Assembly: GCA_002634385.1 (NCBI GenBank)
Contig: NSJL01000009.1
Location: forward strand, 90,224-154,223
DNA: 64,000 nt
Source of the DNA: Nitrospira sp.
Lineage (GTDB): Bacteria; Nitrospirota; Thermodesulfovibrionia; Thermodesulfovibrionales; Dissulfurispiraceae
Direction of reading: 5' to 3'
A program made the position numbers and the translations under genes. Shown here in pieces: positions 54,319 to 64,000 of this stretch (position 1 is the first letter of the stretch; each line of letters begins with the position of its first letter). Below the pieces are notes generated by a model, which saw nothing but the letters and a program-made list of their open reading frames with translations, was not told where the DNA came from and ran no database searches.

Positions 54319-54338
54319 TATAATAGAAAGTTTATTAT
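54319..54338. promoter_or_regulatory. Divergent -10 elements between miaA and leuD
   Basis: TATAAT occurs on the plus strand at 54319-54324 and on the minus strand at 54338-54333 within an AT-rich 79-bp gap. Each faces one gene; -35 boxes are weak. Confidence 0.35.
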
Positions 54339-54375
54339 ACAAAGTTTTCCGGAAACAATCCGAGGGAGGTTGGTT

Positions 54376-54879
54376 ATGTTATTGAAAGGAAAGGTCTGGA
54401 GGTTCGGCGACGATATCGACACCGACGCCATCATCCCTGCGCGTTACCTCAATACATCCGATCCCGCCGAGCTTGCCCGCCATGTTATGGAAGATGCGGA
54501 CAAGGATTTTCCCGGCAAGGTGAAGCCGGGCGATCTTATCGTAGCGGGCAAGAACTTCGGCTGCGGCTCGTCCAGGGAGCATGCTCCCATTGCCATAAAA
54601 GCCGCCGGCATGCAGGCCGTTATTGCGAAGAGCTTTGCGAGGATCTTTTATCGCAATGCGTTCAATATCGGTCTCCCCATCTTCGAATCCCCCGAGGCAT
54701 CGGAGAGGATAAGGGAGGGGGACACCGTGGAGATCGATGCGGACAACGGGGTGATCCGGAACATCACTACCGGGGAAAGCTATACTGCCAAGCCCATTCC
54801 TCCGTTCATGCAGGAGCTGATCGCGGCGGGGGGCCTGATCGAGTGGACAAAAAACAAGATAAAGGGAGTTGCGGCATGA
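54376..54879 (+). CDS. leuD: 3-isopropylmalate dehydratase small subunit
   Basis: 167 residues, archaeal/thermophile-type LeuD swivel domain: GKVWRFGDDIDTDAIIPARYL, VAGKNFGCGSSREHAPIAIK, AKSFARIFYRNAFNIGLPI. GGGAGGT precedes the ATG at 54376. It needs a LeuC partner, which is not in this window. Its stop overlaps the next gene in ATGA, so leuD-leuB are coupled. A homoaconitase-type role is an alternative. Confidence 0.92.
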   Translation: MLLKGKVWRFGDDIDTDAIIPARYLNTSDPAELARHVMEDADKDFPGKVKPGDLIVAGKNFGCGSSREHAPIAIKAAGMQAVIAKSFARIFYRNAFNIGLPIFESPEASERIREGDTVEIDADNGVIRNITTGESYTAKPIPPFMQELIAAGGLIEWTKNKIKGVAA

Positions 54880-55952
54880 GCAAAAAATACACTATTGCAG
54901 TGATCCCGGGGGATGGGACCGGGCCGGAGGTGGTGGCGGAGGGGATAAAAGTCCTCGATGCCGCTTCGCGGAAGTTCGGCTTCACCCTCGAGTACACAAA
55001 TTTTGATTTCGGGGGAGAGCGCTACCTGAGGACCGGCGAGACGCTCCCCGACAGCGCCATCGGGGAGCTCGGAAAGTTCGACTCGATCTTTCTGGGAGCG
55101 ATCGGGCATCCCGACGTAAAACCGGGCATTCTCGAAACGGGAATTCTTCTCAAGATACGTTTTGCCCTGGACCAGTACATCAATCTCCGGCCGGTGCGGC
55201 TCTATCCGAACGTGGAGACCCCGCTCAAGGACAAGGGCCCCGAGCATATCGATTTCGTGGTCATCCGCGAGAACACGGGCGGTATTTATACGGGCCACGG
55301 AGGGGCGACGCGGGTGGGCACCCCGGACGAGATCGCCACGCAGTTGATGATCTACGACCGGCGCACGGTGGACCGCTGCCTGAAATACGCCTTCGAGCTG
55401 AAGAAGAAACGGAACGCGAAGAACCCGAAGTATGCCGAGAAGCCGATCACGCTCATCCACAAGCGGAACGTGCTCACCCACTGCGGCGATCTCTGGTACC
55501 GGGCTTTCGAGGAGATGGGAGCGAAACACTACCCGGAGCTCAAGCGCGACTACAACCATGTTGATGCGGCGAATATGTGGTTCGTGAAGAACCCTGAATG
55601 GTTCGATGTGACCGTCACCGAAAACCTCTTCGGCGACATCATCACCGACCTCGGCGCGATGATCCAGGGCGGGCTCGGCGTAGCCGCCGGCGGGAACATC
55701 AATCCCGAGGGGGTTTCGATGTTTGAGCCAATGGGTGGCAGCGCGCCGAAGTATACCGGCAAGAAGGTGATCAACCCTATGGCGGCGATCGGCGCGGCGA
55801 TGATGATGCTCGATACCCTCGGCGAGGCGGGGGCTGCGCAGGCGATCGAGACGGCGATGATGGCGGTAATGCAGAAAATGAAGAGCCAGGCCGCAGGAAA
55901 CATGGGCTATTCGACCACCGAAGTCGGCGATATGGTGGCGGATCTGGTGTAG
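54876..55952 (+). CDS. leuB: 3-isopropylmalate dehydrogenase (isocitrate/isopropylmalate DH family)
   Basis: 358 residues. [16 protein letters not shown] at the N-terminus, [18 protein letters not shown] with the substrate Arg residues, [29 protein letters not shown], the metal-binding VDAANMWFV and [21 protein letters not shown], and the C-terminal [21 protein letters not shown] agree with the beta-decarboxylating family. The [12 protein letters not shown] variant is also seen in tartrate or isocitrate-type members; adjacency to leuD favours leucine synthesis. Confidence 0.85.
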   Translation: MSKKYTIAVIPGDGTGPEVVAEGIKVLDAASRKFGFTLEYTNFDFGGERYLRTGETLPDSAIGELGKFDSIFLGAIGHPDVKPGILETGILLKIRFALDQYINLRPVRLYPNVETPLKDKGPEHIDFVVIRENTGGIYTGHGGATRVGTPDEIATQLMIYDRRTVDRCLKYAFELKKKRNAKNPKYAEKPITLIHKRNVLTHCGDLWYRAFEEMGAKHYPELKRDYNHVDAANMWFVKNPEWFDVTVTENLFGDIITDLGAMIQGGLGVAAGGNINPEGVSMFEPMGGSAPKYTGKKVINPMAAIGAAMMMLDTLGEAGAAQAIETAMMAVMQKMKSQAAGNMGYSTTEVGDMVADLV

Positions 55953-56030
55953 GGAGAGAGGTCAGTTCCCCGCTTCCCGGCTTTCGCGGAGGGGCCGCAG
56001 TCTGGCCGCAATGTTGGAAATCCGGTTGTG

Positions 56031-56039
56031 TGGTATTAT
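56031..56039 (+). promoter_or_regulatory. Extended -10 promoter for the asd pair
   Basis: TGGTATTAT, 35 nt before the first asd ATG, which has GGAGCAAGG as ribosome site. Confidence 0.5.
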
Positions 56040-56074
56040 AGACGGGCAATAGATTTTTATCGGGAGCAAGGATA

Positions 56075-57187
56075 ATGATGCGAGTGGGTTTTGTAGGATG
56101 GCGCGGCATGGTCGGCTCGGTGCTCATGGGCCGTATGCGTGAGGAAAGGGATTTCGATCCCATTGAGCCGGTTTTCTTTACCACCTCGAATGTGGGCGGC
56201 AAGGCTCCCGGGGTGGGCAAGGACGTTCCGCCGCTGAAAGATGCAAAAAACATCGACGAGCTGAGGGGGATGGATGCCATCGTCTCCTGCCAGGGGGGCG
56301 AATACACGAACGATGTCTACCCCAGGCTGCGGGCTGCGGGCTGGCAGGGTTACTGGATCGATGCCGCTTCCACCCTGCGCATGGAGCGGGACGCCATTAT
56401 TATCCTCGATCCGGTGAACCTCACGGTGATCGAGGACGGATTGACGAAGGGGATCAGAAATTATATCGGCGGCAACTGCACGGTGTCCCTGATGCTCATG
56501 GCCCTGGGGGGCCTTTACGAGCAGGGAATCGTGGAATGGATGAGCGCCATGACCTACCAGGCGGCCTCGGGGGCCGGCGCCAATAATATGCGCGAGCTGC
56601 TCAAACAGATGGGATCCGCCTACGGCTCGGTGAAGGGCCTGCTGGATGACCCTTCCAGCGCCATCCTGGAGATCGACAGCTCGGTGGCCGAACATGTCCG
56701 TTCCGATGCGTATCCCCGGGATTTCTTCGGTGTGCCGCTCGCTTGCTCGCTTATCCCCTGGATCGACAAGCAGCTGGAGAATGGCCAGAGCCGCGAAGAG
56801 TGGAAGGGACAGGCCGAAACCAACAAGATTCTTGGCCGCGAGGGGAATCCTGTTCCCATCGACGGCATCTGCGTGCGCGTCGGCGCCATGCGCTGCCACA
56901 GCCAGGCGCTTACCATAAAGCTTACCAAAGATGTTCCGCTGGACGAGATCCATGACATGCTCGCCGGACATAACGAGTGGGTGAAAGTGGTGCCCAATCA
57001 GCGCGAGGTCTCAATGCGCGAGCTTACTCCCGCCGCGGTGACCGGCACTCTTACCGTGCCTGTCGGCCGGCTGCGGAAGATGAATATGGGGTCGCAGTTC
57101 CTGACCGCCTTCACCTGCGGCGACCAGCTTCTGTGGGGTGCTGCGGAGCCGCTCCGGCGTATGCTCCATATCCTGGTGGAAAGATAA
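56075..57187 (+). CDS. asd: Aspartate-semialdehyde dehydrogenase, enterobacterial Asd type
   Basis: 370 residues. [18 protein letters not shown] is the E. coli-type NADP-binding start. [33 protein letters not shown] with the catalytic Cys, and [15 protein letters not shown] follow. It reduces aspartyl phosphate for lysine, threonine and methionine. A second ASADH of a different subfamily starts 13 bp downstream, an unusual pairing. Confidence 0.92.
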   Translation: MMRVGFVGWRGMVGSVLMGRMREERDFDPIEPVFFTTSNVGGKAPGVGKDVPPLKDAKNIDELRGMDAIVSCQGGEYTNDVYPRLRAAGWQGYWIDAASTLRMERDAIIILDPVNLTVIEDGLTKGIRNYIGGNCTVSLMLMALGGLYEQGIVEWMSAMTYQAASGAGANNMRELLKQMGSAYGSVKGLLDDPSSAILEIDSSVAEHVRSDAYPRDFFGVPLACSLIPWIDKQLENGQSREEWKGQAETNKILGREGNPVPIDGICVRVGAMRCHSQALTIKLTKDVPLDEIHDMLAGHNEWVKVVPNQREVSMRELTPAAVTGTLTVPVGRLRKMNMGSQFLTAFTCGDQLLWGAAEPLRRMLHILVER

Positions 57188-57200
57188 CGACCCTTCGCTC

Positions 57201-58229
57201 ATGCTCAAGCGGAAAAGCAGATACGTTGTTGCGGTGGTGGGTGCCACCGGCGCGGTGGGAGATGAAATGATCTCCCTCCTCGAGGAGAGGGACTTCCCCG
57301 TGGAGGATCTGAGGCTCTTCGCTTCCGAGAATTCCGTAGGAAAGACTCTTTCCTTCGAGGGAAGCGAGTTTCCGGTACAGGCCCTCTCGGAGAGCTCTTT
57401 CAGGGGGGTCGATATCGCCCTGTTCTCGGCTGGCGCCGGACGCTCTCAGACATGGGCCCCCATCGCGGTGAAAGCGGGATGTGTGGTGGTGGACAACTCG
57501 AGCCAGTGGAGGATGAACCCTGATGTTCCCCTGGTGGTTCCCGAGGTGAATCCCCATGATCTGAAATGGCATAAAGGTCTTATTGCCAACCCCAACTGCT
57601 CCACCATACAGATGGTGGTGGCATTGAAGCCCCTCCACGATGCCGTCCGGATCAAGAGGGTGGTGGTGACCACTTTCCAGGCCGTCTCCGGCACCGGCAG
57701 GAGGGCCATGGACGAGCTGCTGCAACAGACGGCGGATCTCCTTAATTTCAGGGAGGTTGCGCGCAGCGTCTACCCGCATCAGATCGCCTTTAACGTGTTG
57801 CCGCATATCGACGCATTCCTGGAAAACGGCTATACGAAAGAAGAGATGAAGATGGTGAATGAGACGGTTAAAATCATGGGCGACCCTTCCATCAGAGTTA
57901 CTGCCACCGCCGTCCGGGTGCCCGTATTCAGGGGACACTCGGAATCGGTGAATATAGAGACGGAAAAGAAGATTACTCCCAACGAAGTTCGTTCCCTTCT
58001 TGCGCAGGCGCCGGGGGTGTCGATCCTCGATGCTCCGGAGAAGGACGCCTATCCTCTTCCCCTGGACGCCGCCGGAAAGGACGACGTCTTTGTGGGGAGG
58101 ATCAGGGAAGACGAATCCGTCGAGAACGGGATCAATATGTGGATCGTTTCGGACAATCTGAGAAAGGGTGCCGCATTGAATGCGATCCAGATCGCGGAGG
58201 AGTTGGTGCGGCTGGCCGGTGCACAATAA
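57201..58229 (+). CDS. Aspartate-semialdehyde dehydrogenase, Gram-positive/Usg type
   Basis: 342 residues. YVVAVVGATGAVGDEMISLLEER, ALFSAGAGRSQTWAP, VVVDNSSQWRMNPDVPLVVPEVN, GLIANPNCSTIQMVVALKPLHD with the catalytic Cys, and VVVTTFQAVSGTGRRAMDEL define the monofunctional Gram-positive-type ASADH. Catalytic residues look complete, unlike inactive Usg proteins. No good ribosome site before the ATG at 57201. It shares an operon with the first asd, so one may serve another semialdehyde or a regulatory role. Confidence 0.92.
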   Translation: MLKRKSRYVVAVVGATGAVGDEMISLLEERDFPVEDLRLFASENSVGKTLSFEGSEFPVQALSESSFRGVDIALFSAGAGRSQTWAPIAVKAGCVVVDNSSQWRMNPDVPLVVPEVNPHDLKWHKGLIANPNCSTIQMVVALKPLHDAVRIKRVVVTTFQAVSGTGRRAMDELLQQTADLLNFREVARSVYPHQIAFNVLPHIDAFLENGYTKEEMKMVNETVKIMGDPSIRVTATAVRVPVFRGHSESVNIETEKKITPNEVRSLLAQAPGVSILDAPEKDAYPLPLDAAGKDDVFVGRIREDESVENGINMWIVSDNLRKGAALNAIQIAEELVRLAGAQ

Positions 58230-58306
58230 GCGCGTTCCGGTGATTATTAACGGTATTCCGGGCAGATATCTCATTTGCCCTGCATAATACATAACGGAGG
58301 TGAGCC

Positions 58307-59461
58307 ATGGCGAATGGCAGGGATTTTTTGTTTACTTCTGAATCGGTGACAGAAGGGCATCCGGACAAGATCGCGGACCAGATTTCCGATGCGATACTGG
58401 ATGCAATCATAGGGCAGGACCCTATGGCAAGGGTTGCATGCGAATGCCTTGTCACTACGGGAATGGCGTTTGTGGCGGGGGAGATCACTACAAGCTGTTA
58501 TGTCCATATCCCTGATATTGTAAGAGAAACCATCAAGGATATCGGCTATACCCGGGCCAAATACGGTTTCGATTACGAGACGTGCGCGGTGATAACGTCC
58601 ATCGACAAGCAGTCCACCGATATCGCCATGGGAGTCGATGTCGGAGGCGCCGGAGACCAGGGACTCATGTTCGGCTTCGCCTGTGATGAGACTCCTGAGT
58701 TGATGCCGATGACGATTATGCTCGCGCACAAACTTACCCGGAAACTGTCGGAGGTGAGAAAGAAGGACGTGCTCAGCTATCTCCGTCCCGACGGCAAATC
58801 GCAGGTTTCCATCGAGTACCGGGACGGAAAGCCGTACAAAGTGCGTACCATCGTCATCTCCTCACAGCACAGCCCTGATATCACGCTGAAGGAGATGAGG
58901 GAAGACATCATAGAGAAGGTTATCAAGCCGGTGATCCCGCCGGAACTGCTCGATGAGGAGAATGTGGTGTACCACATCAATCCCACCGGCCGTTTCGTCA
59001 TCGGCGGCCCCCAGGGCGATACCGGCCTTACCGGAAGGAAGATCATTGTCGATACGTACGGCGGTGTGGGGAGCCACGGGGGGGGCTGCTTCTCCGGAAA
59101 GGACCCCTCGAAGGTCGACCGCTCCGCTTCGTACATGGCGCGGTATATCGCCAAGAACATTGTGGCTTCCGGGATCGCCTCGCGGTGCGAGATCCAGCTT
59201 GCCTATGCCATCGGTGTCCCCGAGCCGGTATCCGTTTTTGTCGATACCTTCGGCACCGGCAGGATCGAAGACAAGAAGATCTCTGCGCTGATCGTGAAGA
59301 GTTTCGATATGACCCCGAAAGGTATTATCAACAAGCTTGATCTCAGGAGACCCATTTACAAGAAGACCGCGGCGTACGGCCATTTCGGAAGGACCGAGCC
59401 GGAATTCTCCTGGGAGCAGACGGATATGGCGGAGACACTGAAAAAGGAAGCGGGACTGTAA
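58307..59461 (+). CDS. metK: S-adenosylmethionine synthetase
   Basis: 384 residues. [24 protein letters not shown], the [16 protein letters not shown] hexapeptide region, [45 protein letters not shown] and [20 protein letters not shown] are all canonical. GGAGGTGAGCC precedes the ATG. It makes SAM from methionine and ATP; followed by ahcY, the next enzyme of the methyl cycle. The 77-bp upstream gap is too short for a SAM riboswitch and none is seen. Confidence 0.97.
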   Translation: MANGRDFLFTSESVTEGHPDKIADQISDAILDAIIGQDPMARVACECLVTTGMAFVAGEITTSCYVHIPDIVRETIKDIGYTRAKYGFDYETCAVITSIDKQSTDIAMGVDVGGAGDQGLMFGFACDETPELMPMTIMLAHKLTRKLSEVRKKDVLSYLRPDGKSQVSIEYRDGKPYKVRTIVISSQHSPDITLKEMREDIIEKVIKPVIPPELLDEENVVYHINPTGRFVIGGPQGDTGLTGRKIIVDTYGGVGSHGGGCFSGKDPSKVDRSASYMARYIAKNIVASGIASRCEIQLAYAIGVPEPVSVFVDTFGTGRIEDKKISALIVKSFDMTPKGIINKLDLRRPIYKKTAAYGHFGRTEPEFSWEQTDMAETLKKEAGL

Positions 59462-59473
59462 TAGGTGAAAAGG

Positions 59474-60823
<1,350 letters not shown>

Positions 60824-60847
60824 AAAGAGGAAAGCAGAGCTGAAGAC

Positions 60848-60874
60848 GGGGGGACTGCAAGTCCCCCTTTTTTT
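60848..60874 (+). terminator. Intrinsic terminator after ahcY
   Basis: GGGGGACT (60849-60856), GCA loop region, AGTCCCCC (60860-60867), then seven T. Textbook rho-independent terminator. Confidence 0.95.
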
Positions 60875-60900
60875 GTTGTGCCGGTTCAGGGAGCGGATAG

Positions 60901-60909
60901 TGATATAAT
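60901..60909 (+). promoter_or_regulatory. Extended -10 promoter for rlmN
   Basis: TGATATAAT, a perfect TGn plus TATAAT, 56 nt before the rlmN ATG and 27 nt after the ahcY terminator. Confidence 0.6.
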
Positions 60910-60965
60910 CAGGAGAGGGGAAGTGAGAGTACGGCGGACCGGCAGAACATCTTCATGAGAGGAAA

Positions 60966-61997
60966 ATGCGCACGACAAATCTGAAGGCCCTGTCAAAAAG
61001 GGGGATGGAGCTCTTTGTCCGGGAGGCGGGCCTCCCCGTTTTCAGGGCGAAGCAGATCCTGCATTGGATATACGAGAGGCGCGCACAATCGCTGCAGGAG
61101 ATCACCGAGCTTTCGAAGGGGATGCGGGAGAAGCTTTCCGAAAGGGCGTACATCAGTAACCTGGAGCTCCTGAACCGGCAGGTCTCCCGGGACGGCACGG
61201 AGAAATTCCTGTTCGGCCTCGAAGATAACGAGACCATCGAAAGTGTTCTCATTCCTGACGAGGACCGCCTTACCTTGTGCATCTCCTCCCAGGTGGGCTG
61301 CGCCATGTGCTGCCGTTTCTGCCTTACCGGAACATTGGGACTCAAGCGTAATCTCATGCCCCACGAGATCACCGATCAGATCATTGCGGCGGGCAGGCTC
61401 ATCGCCCCCCGGCAGATAACCAACATTGTTTTCATGGGGATGGGGGAGCCCCTCGCCAATTTCAACAATGTGGTGGAGGCCCTCTGGAGGATAACGGAAT
61501 TGCTGAAGATCTCCCCACGCAGGATTACCCTCTCCACCTCCGGGATTGTTCCGAAGATCCGCGAGCTTCCGGAAAGGGCGCCCCTGGTGAATCTGGCCAT
61601 CTCGCTGAATGCCACCACGAACGAGGTGCGGGATTCCCTTATGCCGGTGAACAGGAACTATCCCCTGGAAGAATTGCTGAAGGCGTGCCGGGAGTTTCCC
61701 CTTCCTTCCCGCAGGAGAATCACTTTTGAGTATGTCTTGTTGGGGGGGATAAATGACTCCCCGGAGGATGCGAGGCGGTTGATAAGACTTCTGCGGGGGA
61801 TTCCCGCGAAGGTAAATCTTATCCCCTTCAACCCCTATGGGGGAGCGGAGTTCCGGAGGCCGGAAGAGGAGAGGGTCCTCGAGTTTCAGGAAATCCTCAC
61901 CGGGGGAAATATCACCGCTTTCATCCGGAAGAGCAAAGGGCAGGACATTCTCGCCGCCTGCGGTCAGTTGAAAGCGAAGTACGGCGGAAAGGGATAG
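60966..61997 (+). CDS. rlmN: Dual-specificity 23S rRNA (A2503)/tRNA (A37) methyltransferase RlmN
   Basis: 343 residues, radical SAM. KQILHWIYERRAQSLQEITELSK at the N-terminus, ESVLIPDEDRLTLCISSQVGCAMCCRFC with CxxxCxxC, NIVFMGMGEPLANFNNV, LAISLNATTNEVRDSLMPVNR and the C-terminal Cys (ILAACGQL) that resolves the methyl adduct are present. AGAGGAAA precedes the ATG. Confidence 0.96.
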   Translation: MRTTNLKALSKRGMELFVREAGLPVFRAKQILHWIYERRAQSLQEITELSKGMREKLSERAYISNLELLNRQVSRDGTEKFLFGLEDNETIESVLIPDEDRLTLCISSQVGCAMCCRFCLTGTLGLKRNLMPHEITDQIIAAGRLIAPRQITNIVFMGMGEPLANFNNVVEALWRITELLKISPRRITLSTSGIVPKIRELPERAPLVNLAISLNATTNEVRDSLMPVNRNYPLEELLKACREFPLPSRRRITFEYVLLGGINDSPEDARRLIRLLRGIPAKVNLIPFNPYGGAEFRRPEEERVLEFQEILTGGNITAFIRKSKGQDILAACGQLKAKYGGKG

Positions 61998-62045
61998 GGC
62001 ACGTCTGTATCCATGATGCCCCAAAGGGGTACTTACAAGGCTCTT

Positions 62046-62531
62046 CTACTCTCCGCAGCACTTTTTGAATTTCTTGCCGCTCCCGCAGGAGCAGGGATCA
62101 TTCCGGCCGATCTTGGGGGCGGAGCGGACAACCTGTTTGGGGATGACCTTCCCGCTCAGGAGGTACCATATTCCGGTCTCTTTCTTGAACGTGGACAGTT
62201 CGTGGTGCTCTTTTTTGATTCCCCCTTCAGAATACGACACAACAAATTCGACCAGGCCCTCCCTGTCTTCCGGTCCGCCATTGACGGTATTTACAACCTC
62301 GAACGAGTGCCATTCAGCGCTTTCTGCCCAGGCACGACTGCTTTTTTCATCAAAGTCCGACCGGGAATCGGGATGAAGAGAGGTGAAGATATACTCGATT
62401 TCTTTCTTGACGTAGGCGCTGTAACGGGAGCGCATGAGTTGTTCCGCTGTTTCCGCAGTTCTTTCGCCGTTGATAATCGGCCGGCAGCACTCATTGTACG
62501 TACTGGTTGCTCCGCACGGGCATGTTTCCAT
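62046..62531 (-). CDS. YchJ family protein with two SEC-C motifs
   Basis: 161 residues. N-terminal [16 protein letters not shown] and C-terminal [19 protein letters not shown] are SEC-C zinc-binding motifs; the middle ([20 protein letters not shown], then [14 protein letters not shown]) is the NTF2-like YchJ fold. Often found with secretion or proteolysis, with no assigned reaction. AGGAAGGAG precedes the ATG. Convergent with rlmN. Confidence 0.92.
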   Translation of the reverse strand: METCPCGATSTYNECCRPIINGERTAETAEQLMRSRYSAYVKKEIEYIFTSLHPDSRSDFDEKSSRAWAESAEWHSFEVVNTVNGGPEDREGLVEFVVSYSEGGIKKEHHELSTFKKETGIWYLLSGKVIPKQVVRSAPKIGRNDPCSCGSGKKFKKCCGE

Positions 62532-62575
62532 AATTGACTCCTTCCTCTCTTTGCATTCTTACGAAAAGGTATAAA

Positions 62576-62584
62576 ATTGTATCA
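62576..62584 (-). promoter_or_regulatory. Extended -10 promoter for the ychJ-like gene
   Basis: The minus strand reads TGATACAAT, 45 nt before the ATG at 62531. Confidence 0.5.
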
Positions 62585-62599
62585 CCGCTCACCACAAGA

Positions 62600-62626
62600 A
62601 AGCCTGCGGCAAATCCGCAGGCTTTT
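62600..62626 (-). terminator. Intrinsic terminator of the YkgJ-family gene
   Basis: AAGCCTGCGG (62600-62609) and CCGCAGGCTT (62615-62624) form a perfect 10-bp stem with a 5-nt loop. On the minus strand it is followed by CTTTCTTG and lies 45 bp after the stop of the gene at 62671. Confidence 0.75.
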
Positions 62627-62670
62627 ACTGCTACGATGCCTCCGCCCCAAGGCAGACCGGCTCTTCCGTA

Positions 62671-63435
62671 CTACTTACGCTTCAGCGTCTCTTCCATCAT
62701 GAGAATATACTTCGTATATTCGAAACCGAATTTCATCAGCTCCGTTTCATCATTCTTTATTTTTTCGAGCCGCTCCGGTTCGACAGCGAAGATCTCGAGA
62801 AACTTGCTTTCAAAAACGAATCGCCGGAATCTGTCCACGTCATAGCAGGCCATGTAAAAGGATTTCTGTTTCTTCTCGTCCAGCTCGTTTCCGGGGAGAT
62901 TCCTTCTGAAAAGGATTTCCTTCCATCCCCTGTTCATGTCGTCGTAGATATCGGCGCCCTGGTCGTCCCGCCAGCTCTGTATCGTCCATTCATTCTTTTC
63001 CTTGAAACCAAGACAGTGTTCCTCCTTCACGAGAAAATAGAATTCCTCGGTGACCGCCTGGTTTACGGCAGTGTCCATCTTCTTCAGGGATGCCTGACCT
63101 ACGGGATAATACCTGCAGTTTGCGGGCCGGTCACGGTAGATAGTGCACCCTTCGGCGCTGACAAAGAGGCACTTCCTTTCCGGATCCTCGTTCATTTTTA
63201 GAAAGACAAAGGGGTGGGAGGTCTTCTCATCGATATGAATATACGTGTAGTGCTGCAGGAATTCTCCGGACGATACTCCCAATCTCTTTTTCAGCCTGAG
63301 GATATCGTAGGGGGTCAGCATGATGGCGATATTGCTGCAGCACCTGGTAAAACAGGTGATCCCTTTATGGCATCTGAACACGAACCGAGATTGGGATGTC
63401 AATTGCACCGGTTCCACTGATTTCATGCTTAACAT
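62671..63435 (-). CDS. YkgJ-family CxxCxxCC Fe-S/zinc cluster protein
   Basis: 254 residues. The N-terminal part has FRCHKGITCFTRCCSNIAIML, and the later EGCTIYRDRPANCRYYPVG completes the family Cys set; LTPYDILRLKKRLGVSSGEF follows the first cluster. The C-terminal 100 residues are charged and helical. The family is annotated as zinc/iron-chelating of unknown function. GGAGG lies 7 nt before the ATG at 63435; a second in-frame ATG lies 9 nt further in. Confidence 0.88.
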   Translation of the reverse strand: MLSMKSVEPVQLTSQSRFVFRCHKGITCFTRCCSNIAIMLTPYDILRLKKRLGVSSGEFLQHYTYIHIDEKTSHPFVFLKMNEDPERKCLFVSAEGCTIYRDRPANCRYYPVGQASLKKMDTAVNQAVTEEFYFLVKEEHCLGFKEKNEWTIQSWRDDQGADIYDDMNRGWKEILFRRNLPGNELDEKKQKSFYMACYDVDRFRRFVFESKFLEIFAVEPERLEKIKNDETELMKFGFEYTKYILMMEETLKRK

Positions 63436-63466
63436 GAAACTACCTCCGCAGAAGATTGTATTTGAT

Positions 63467-63475
63467 ATTCTACCA
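63467..63475 (-). promoter_or_regulatory. Extended -10 promoter for the YkgJ-family gene
   Basis: The minus strand reads TGGTAGAAT, 32 nt before the ATG at 63435. Confidence 0.5.
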
Positions 63476-63530
63476 TGTATGGGGCGGAAAGGGGGCTACA
63501 CAAAATACCCGAAAAGCGTTACTATTAGAT

Positions 63531-63562
63531 AACGCCCTCCCCGGGAAGGGGGGGAAAGGGCG
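63531..63562. repeat. C/G-rich hairpin upstream of the rRNA promoters
   Basis: CGCCCT (63533-63538) pairs with AGGGCG (63557-63562), with inner CCCC/GGGG pairing. It resembles the C/G-rich hairpin in mrdA. The remaining 436 bp from 63436 to the 16S start hold promoters and leader only, no gene. Confidence 0.45.
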
Positions 63563-63624
63563 GGGAGCGACCCCCTTTGTAATTACCTGTTTCCCCGGCA
63601 GTATGCTCTGCACTTTACAGGGGG

Positions 63625-63654
63625 TTGACAAGGAGCCGGATTGTAAGGTAGATT
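63625..63654 (+). promoter_or_regulatory. rRNA operon promoter P1
   Basis: Consensus TTGACA (63625-63630), 18-nt spacer, TAGATT (63649-63654), followed by an AT-rich stretch. Confidence 0.65.
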
Positions 63655-63772
63655 ATATTTCGTTCTTTGAGGGGGCCGAAGGCATCCGAGGTCTCCTGCC
63701 CATTCCCGCCGAGAAGTTTTCTGGCTCCTGTTCTGCAGGATTGGTTTCTTCTCTCTCCCGATGAAAAGGGGG

Positions 63773-63801
63773 TTGACAATACGGCACGGATAGGTTAGAA
63801 T
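63773..63801 (+). promoter_or_regulatory. rRNA operon promoter P2
   Basis: Consensus TTGACA (63773-63778), 17-nt spacer, TAGAAT (63796-63801). The expected start is near 63808, about 75 nt before 16S. Confidence 0.85.
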
Positions 63802-63808
63802 GAATCTT

Positions 63809-63821
63809 CGCTCTTTGATAA
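63809..63821 (+). promoter_or_regulatory. rRNA antitermination boxA
   Basis: CGCTCTTTGATAA matches the boxA core (GCTCTTT). It lies just after P2, as expected for NusB/S10 binding. Confidence 0.7.
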
Positions 63822-63883
63822 CTGCTAAATAAGTGCGTGATGCACTACAAAAACCTTTAACAATTCTAAGATTCAGGAAGAAA

Positions 63884-64000
63884 ACTAATGAGAGTTTGAT
63901 CCTGGCTCAGAACGAACGCTGGCGGCGTGCTTAACACATGCAAGTCGAACGGGGTTATATGGAGTAGCAATACGAGATATAGCCTAGTGGCGGACGGGTG
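63884..64000 (+). rRNA. 16S ribosomal RNA (5' end, continues beyond window)
   Basis: AGAGTTTGATCCTGGCTCAG at 63891-63910 is the universal 27F site; by the E. coli numbering the mature 5' end is near 63884. GAACGCTGGCGGCGTGCTTAACACATGCAAGTCGAACG and CTAGTGGCGGACGGGTG follow. Only helices of the 5' domain are visible. Confidence 0.96.

Noticed and set aside
58230..58306. SAM riboswitch before metK
   Set aside because: Only 77 bp, no four-way junction or terminator/antiterminator pair.

Overview
This 64 kb window is a high-GC chromosomal segment from a diderm, rod-shaped bacterium. The gene set fits Nitrospirota (Thermodesulfovibrionia-like) or a deltaproteobacterium-like lineage: DapL lysine route, short AcnA-type aconitase, archaeal-type phosphoglycerate mutase, PolX with a PHP domain, a DUF72 protein, several NtrC-type regulators, and the first 117 bases of a 16S rRNA gene at the right edge. 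The lineage is an inference; only the rest of the 16S gene would settle it.

Layout. 1-7.7 kb: dnaE (5' end cut by the window), accA, ftsY, a secreted AMIN/Ig-like repeat protein and an RDD membrane protein. 7.8-14.3 kb: the elongasome operon mreB-mreC-mreD-mrdA-rodA, then ribH and nusB. 14.4-21.5 kb: a signalling region, all on the minus strand. A cytoplasmic PAS histidine kinase and its NtrC-type regulator lie upstream of two small Cys-rich proteins, a STAS protein and a degenerate-receiver/TPR protein. A sigma-54-like promoter with an upstream palindromic array sits between the regulator and the first small protein. 21.7-30.8 kb: nitronate monooxygenase-like enzyme, acn-gltA operon, dinB, a PAS-GGDEF-EAL protein and a DUF1264 protein.

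30.8-35.1 kb is a scarred mobile region. An ISKra4-like IS with perfect 27-bp ends and a -1 frameshift signal is split by an IS256-family element that left an 8-bp duplication. Next to it, two copies of the 3' part of tRNA-Lys(CTT), each preceded by an integrase remnant, flank a ParE/RHH toxin-antitoxin pair: relics of elements stacked at one attachment site. 35.4-41.5 kb: apgM with a TatD-radical SAM fusion, convergent to yggS-proC-yggT-divIVA-hisS. 41.6-45.3 kb: a membrane kinase and NtrC-type regulator (GAFSGA variant), followed by a sigma-54 promoter and two small secreted proteins.

45.5-51.8 kb: dapL-folK-yjbQ, a PD-(D/E)XK-like protein, a tiny Cys protein, polX-DUF72, and an MNT/HEPN pair with a frameshifted HEPN gene. 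51.8-53.3 kb: a truncated second IS256 copy between an antitoxin remnant and a beheaded DUF1186 gene. 53.4-63.4 kb: housekeeping genes miaA, leuD-leuB, two unlike aspartate-semialdehyde dehydrogenases in tandem, metK, ahcY, rlmN, ychJ and a YkgJ-family protein. 63.5-64 kb: two rRNA promoters, boxA and the start of 16S rRNA.

Across the window many promoters are extended -10 type (TGNTATNNT). At least six transcription units place the -10 box 5-7 nt from the start codon with no usable Shine-Dalgarno site, which suggests leaderless mRNAs. Metabolically, asd/asd2 and dapL serve lysine and the aspartate family, metK/ahcY the methyl cycle, acn/gltA the TCA cycle entry, and leuD/leuB leucine synthesis.
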